The notes below the pieces were generated by a model, which saw only the letters and a list, made by a program, of their open reading frames with translations, was not told the DNA's origin and did no database searches. Positions 61,683-64,000 of a stretch of DNA of 64,000 nt are shown one piece after another. How positions within the stretch are numbered: the stretch's first letter is position 1; each line of letters opens with the position of its first letter. The position numbers and the translations under genes were made by a program. The stretch comes from Burkholderiales bacterium (GTDB lineage: Bacteria; Pseudomonadota; Gammaproteobacteria; Burkholderiales; SG8-41): the NCBI GenBank assembly GCA_019634975.1, contig JAHCAI010000002.1, forward strand, positions 186,001-250,000. Direction: 5' to 3'.

Positions 61683-62498
61683 GTGGCATCCGACACCCTG
61701 ATTGAAATCAAGGACGTGAACTTCGCCTACGGGCGGCGGCCGATCCTGACCGGCATCAACATGACCATCCCGCGCGGCAAGATCGTCGCGCTGATGGGCA
61801 TCAGCGGCTCGGGCAAGACCACGCTGCTGCGGCTGATCGGCGGGGTCATGAAGCCGACCTCGGGCGAGGTCTGGGTCAACGGCCAGTGCACCGGCGAGCT
61901 TGATTCCCGGGGCATCTACCGCATGCGCCGGCGCATGGGCATGCTGTTCCAGTTCGGCGCGCTGTTCACGGACCTTTCCGTCTACGACAACGTCGCCTTC
62001 CAGATGCGCGAGCATACCGGGCTGCCGGAGAGCATGATCCGCGACCTGGTGATGATGAAGCTGCACGCGGTGGGCCTGCGCGGCGCGGCGAAGCTGATGC
62101 CGGCGGAACTCTCGGGCGGCATGGCGCGGCGGGTGGCGCTGGCGCGGGCGATCGCGCTTGATCCGATGATCATGATGTACGACGAGCCATTCACCGGGCT
62201 CGACCCGATCTCGCTGGGCGTGATCGCCAACCTGATCCGCGAACTGAACGACACGCTGGGCACGACCTCCCTGGTGGTGACCCATGACGTGCAGGAGGCG
62301 CTCGATGTGGTGGATTATGTGTACTACCTGTCCGACGGCAAGATGATGGCCCACGGCACGCCGGAGGAACTGCGCGCCAACACCGATCCGCTGGTGCACC
62401 AGTTCGTGCATGGCGAGGCGGAGGGGCCGGTGGCCTACCAGTACCCGAGCGGCGATTACGCGGCCGAGCTGAGGATGGAGGGGCGCCGTGCCGCATAG
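61683..62498 (+). CDS. mlaF: Phospholipid ABC transporter ATPase MlaF
   Basis: 271 residues, GTG start. Walker [13 protein letters not shown]-loop [28 protein letters not shown], signature [16 protein letters not shown], Walker [16 protein letters not shown] and H-loop [11 protein letters not shown]. MlaF powers phospholipid movement by MlaFEDB. It overlaps mlaE by 11 bases. A TAAAAT at 61641 is a candidate -10. A C-terminal extension with [23 protein letters not shown] is characteristic of MlaF, which binds MlaB. Confidence 0.93.
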   Translation: MASDTLIEIKDVNFAYGRRPILTGINMTIPRGKIVALMGISGSGKTTLLRLIGGVMKPTSGEVWVNGQCTGELDSRGIYRMRRRMGMLFQFGALFTDLSVYDNVAFQMREHTGLPESMIRDLVMMKLHAVGLRGAAKLMPAELSGGMARRVALARAIALDPMIMMYDEPFTGLDPISLGVIANLIRELNDTLGTTSLVVTHDVQEALDVVDYVYYLSDGKMMAHGTPEELRANTDPLVHQFVHGEAEGPVAYQYPSGDYAAELRMEGRRAA

Positions 62499-63282
62499 AT
62501 CCCTGCCCACCGTGCGCAGCATCGGCGCCAATGCCATCGACACGGTGCTGCGCCTCGGCTACGCGGCGCGTTTCATCGGGCTGACGATCGCGCACTCGGG
62601 CACCAGCCTCGCGCGGCCGCGCCTGATCGTGCGCGAGCTGTATTACACCGGCGTGCTGTCGCTGATCATCATCCTGGTGTCGGGACTGTTCGTCGGCATG
62701 GTGCTCGGCCTGCAGGGTTACCAGACGCTGACCACCTACGGCTCGGAGTCGGCGCTCGGCGTGCTGGTGGCGCTGTCGCTGGTGCGCGAGCTCGGACCGG
62801 TGGTGTCGGCGCTGCTGTTTGCCAGCCGCGCCGGTTCGGCGATGACCGCGGAGATCGGGCTGATGAAGGCGACCGAGCAGCTGTCGGCGATGGAAATGAT
62901 GGCGGTCGATCCGATAGCCCGCGTGGTGGCGCCGCGTTTCTGGGCGGGCGTGATCTCGATGCCGCTGCTGGCGGCGATGTTCAGCGCGATGGGCGTGTTC
63001 GGCGGGTATGTCGTGGGCGTGGTGCTGATCGGCGTTGACGAGGGTTCCTTCTGGTCGCAGATGCAGAGTGCGGTCGACGTGCGCGAGGATGTCCTGAACG
63101 GCGTGATCAAGAGTTTCGTGTTCGGTGTCGCGGTGACCTGGATCGCGCTGTTCGAGGGCTACGACGCGCCGCCGACGGCCGAGGGCGTTTCGGGCGCGAC
63201 GACGCGCACCGTGGTAACTTCGTCGCTGGCGATACTGGGTCTGGATTTCATCCTGACCTCCTTCATGTTCAGTGCTGTTTAA
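62488..63282 (+). CDS. mlaE: Phospholipid ABC transporter permease MlaE
   Basis: 264 residues, GTG start with GGAGG eight bases upstream. MlaE-family permease with five to six helices: [80 protein letters not shown] (coupling helix to MlaF) and [28 protein letters not shown]. Standard mlaFEDC order. Confidence 0.95.
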   Translation: MPHRSLPTVRSIGANAIDTVLRLGYAARFIGLTIAHSGTSLARPRLIVRELYYTGVLSLIIILVSGLFVGMVLGLQGYQTLTTYGSESALGVLVALSLVRELGPVVSALLFASRAGSAMTAEIGLMKATEQLSAMEMMAVDPIARVVAPRFWAGVISMPLLAAMFSAMGVFGGYVVGVVLIGVDEGSFWSQMQSAVDVREDVLNGVIKSFVFGVAVTWIALFEGYDAPPTAEGVSGATTRTVVTSSLAILGLDFILTSFMFSAV

Positions 63283-63300
63283 GATGCGCAAGGGTGCCTA

Positions 63301-63774
63301 ATGGAACGATCGATGCTGGATTTGTGGGTGGGCCTGTTTGTCGTCGCGGGCATTGCCGCGCTGGTGATCCTGGCGTTCAAGGTCGGCAACATGTCGAGCA
63401 TGGGCGGCGGCGAGACCTATGTGATCAGCGCCAATTTCGACAACATCGGCGGCCTGAAGCCGCGGGCGCCGGTCAAGAGCGCGGGCGTCGTGGTCGGCCG
63501 GGTGACCTCGATCAGCTTCAACAACGACCGCTTCACCGCGAAGGTGTCGATGGCGATCGAGAAGTCATACCAGTTTCCCAGGGACACCACGGCCTCGATC
63601 CTGACCTCGGGGCTGCTGGGCGAGCAGTACATCGGGCTCGAGGGCGGGGGTGACGACCAGATGCTCAAGGCCGGCGACAGTATCCGGCTGACCCAGTCGG
63701 CGGTGGTGCTGGAGAAGCTGATCAGCCAGTTCCTGTTCGACAAGGCGGCCGAGGGCGGCGGCGCGAACAAGTAA
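63301..63774 (+). CDS. mlaD: MCE-domain lipid transport protein MlaD
   Basis: 157 residues. One N-terminal helix (LWVGLFVVAGIAALVILAFKV) and one MCE domain (about 40-120, YVISANFDNIGGLKPRAPVKSAGVVVGRVTSISFNNDRFTAKVSMAIEK, SILTSGLLGEQYIGLEGGG). MlaD forms a hexameric ring that hands phospholipids to MlaC. AAGGGTG before the ATG; 18 bases after mlaE. Confidence 0.95.
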   Translation: MERSMLDLWVGLFVVAGIAALVILAFKVGNMSSMGGGETYVISANFDNIGGLKPRAPVKSAGVVVGRVTSISFNNDRFTAKVSMAIEKSYQFPRDTTASILTSGLLGEQYIGLEGGGDDQMLKAGDSIRLTQSAVVLEKLISQFLFDKAAEGGGANK

Positions 63775-63812
63775 AATGTGCGTCCCTTGCCCCGGCAAGA
63801 TACGGAGAGACC

Positions 63813-64000
63813 ATGATTAAGTATTTGATTTCATTGATATTTTTGTCAATTCTTGGCGCGGGGCCTGCGCTCGCCAGCACGCCCCCCGACGTGCTCGCGC
63901 GCCAGGTCACGGATGAAGTGATCTCGATCATCCGCGCCGACAAGGACATCCAGTCCGGCAACCAGAAAAAGGCCCGCGAGCTGATCGAGACCAAGATTGC
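63813..64000 (+). CDS. mlaC: Periplasmic phospholipid-binding protein MlaC (5' part)
   Basis: The window ends after 62 codons. Signal peptide MIKYLISLIFLSILGAGPALA, then STPPDVLARQVTDEVISIIRADKDIQSGNQKKARELIETKI, the usual MlaC start. GGAGAGA precedes the ATG. Residues 2-10 of the signal peptide are encoded by a copy of the AT-rich motif (63816-63846), giving a very AT-rich, Ile/Leu/Lys-coded start unlike other exported proteins in the window. Confidence 0.9.
   Translation, partial: MIKYLISLIFLSILGAGPALASTPPDVLARQVTDEVISIIRADKDIQSGNQKKARELIETKI
63816..63846 (+). repeat. Dispersed AT-rich motif, copy D (mlaC signal peptide)
   Basis: AAGTATTTGATTTCATTGAT then ATTTTTG; three differences from copy B over the first 25 bases. 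In frame and coding for KYLISLIFL, beginning at codon 3 of mlaC. Confidence 0.75.

Overview
The window looks like a chromosomal segment of a high-GC betaproteobacterium (Burkholderiales/Rhodocyclales/Nitrosomonadales type). This rests on gene content and order: yicC-gmk-rpoZ-spoT, kdsD-kdsC-lptCAB-rpoN-hpf-ptsN-hprK-rapZ, a Bug-type tripartite-tricarboxylate binding protein, an mla operon and an MSHA-like pilus locus. Coding density is very high, start and stop codons often overlap, and no intergenic gap exceeds 300 bp. No rRNA operon, prophage, CRISPR array or intact insertion sequence was seen. One tRNA gene (Gly, anticodon CCC) is present.

Layout. 1-2300: catabolic genes (a VOC/methylmalonyl-CoA-epimerase-like fragment, an Ldh-family dehydrogenase, a fumarylacetoacetate-hydrolase-family protein). 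2530-7590: an orphan MlaC-like protein, then a GlrK-QseG-GlrR-like two-component system. This is followed by a textbook sigma-54 promoter and two envelope genes that are its likely target. 7617-14359: stringent response, nucleotide and RNA housekeeping genes (spoT, rpoZ, gmk, yicC, rph, rdgB, hemW). 14492-17331: Bug binding protein, trmB, thiG, thiS. 17470-25400: a Pat-like acyl-CoA-synthetase/GNAT fusion, a membrane protein plus a fused FeS/molybdopterin oxidoreductase, and an erythromycin-esterase-like protein. 25436-30147: tRNA-Gly, AsmA, MutY, 5-formyl-THF cyclo-ligase, LON-domain protein. 30144-37783: the rapZ/hprK/ptsN/hpf/rpoN/lpt/kds block on the minus strand. 37885-39852: Kef-type antiporter.

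39916-58638 is the most distinctive region. It is an MSHA-like type IV pilus or type II secretion-like machine (MshM, L, N, E, G, I, J, K equivalents plus three prepilin-like genes). A membrane histidine kinase and a sigma-54 response regulator lie at opposite sides of it, as do an ABC permease and an ABC ATPase. A separate prepilin gene at the left edge has its own sigma-54 promoter.

58728-64000: a diiron (AurF-like) protein, a nucleoside-diphosphate-sugar epimerase-like protein and a luciferase-like monooxygenase, then mlaF-mlaE-mlaD and the start of mlaC.

Cutting across these regions is a dispersed AT-rich motif of about 27 bp (core AAGTATTTGTTTTTA) that stands out sharply from the GC-rich background. 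Copies occur between genes, at a convergent gene junction, and in frame inside genes, including one that encodes most of the MlaC signal peptide. Two MITE-like inverted-repeat elements (12328-12528 and 44117-44260) are also visible. The dispersed motif, the split regulation of the MSHA-like cluster and the GlrR/sigma-54 circuit are the items most worth following up.
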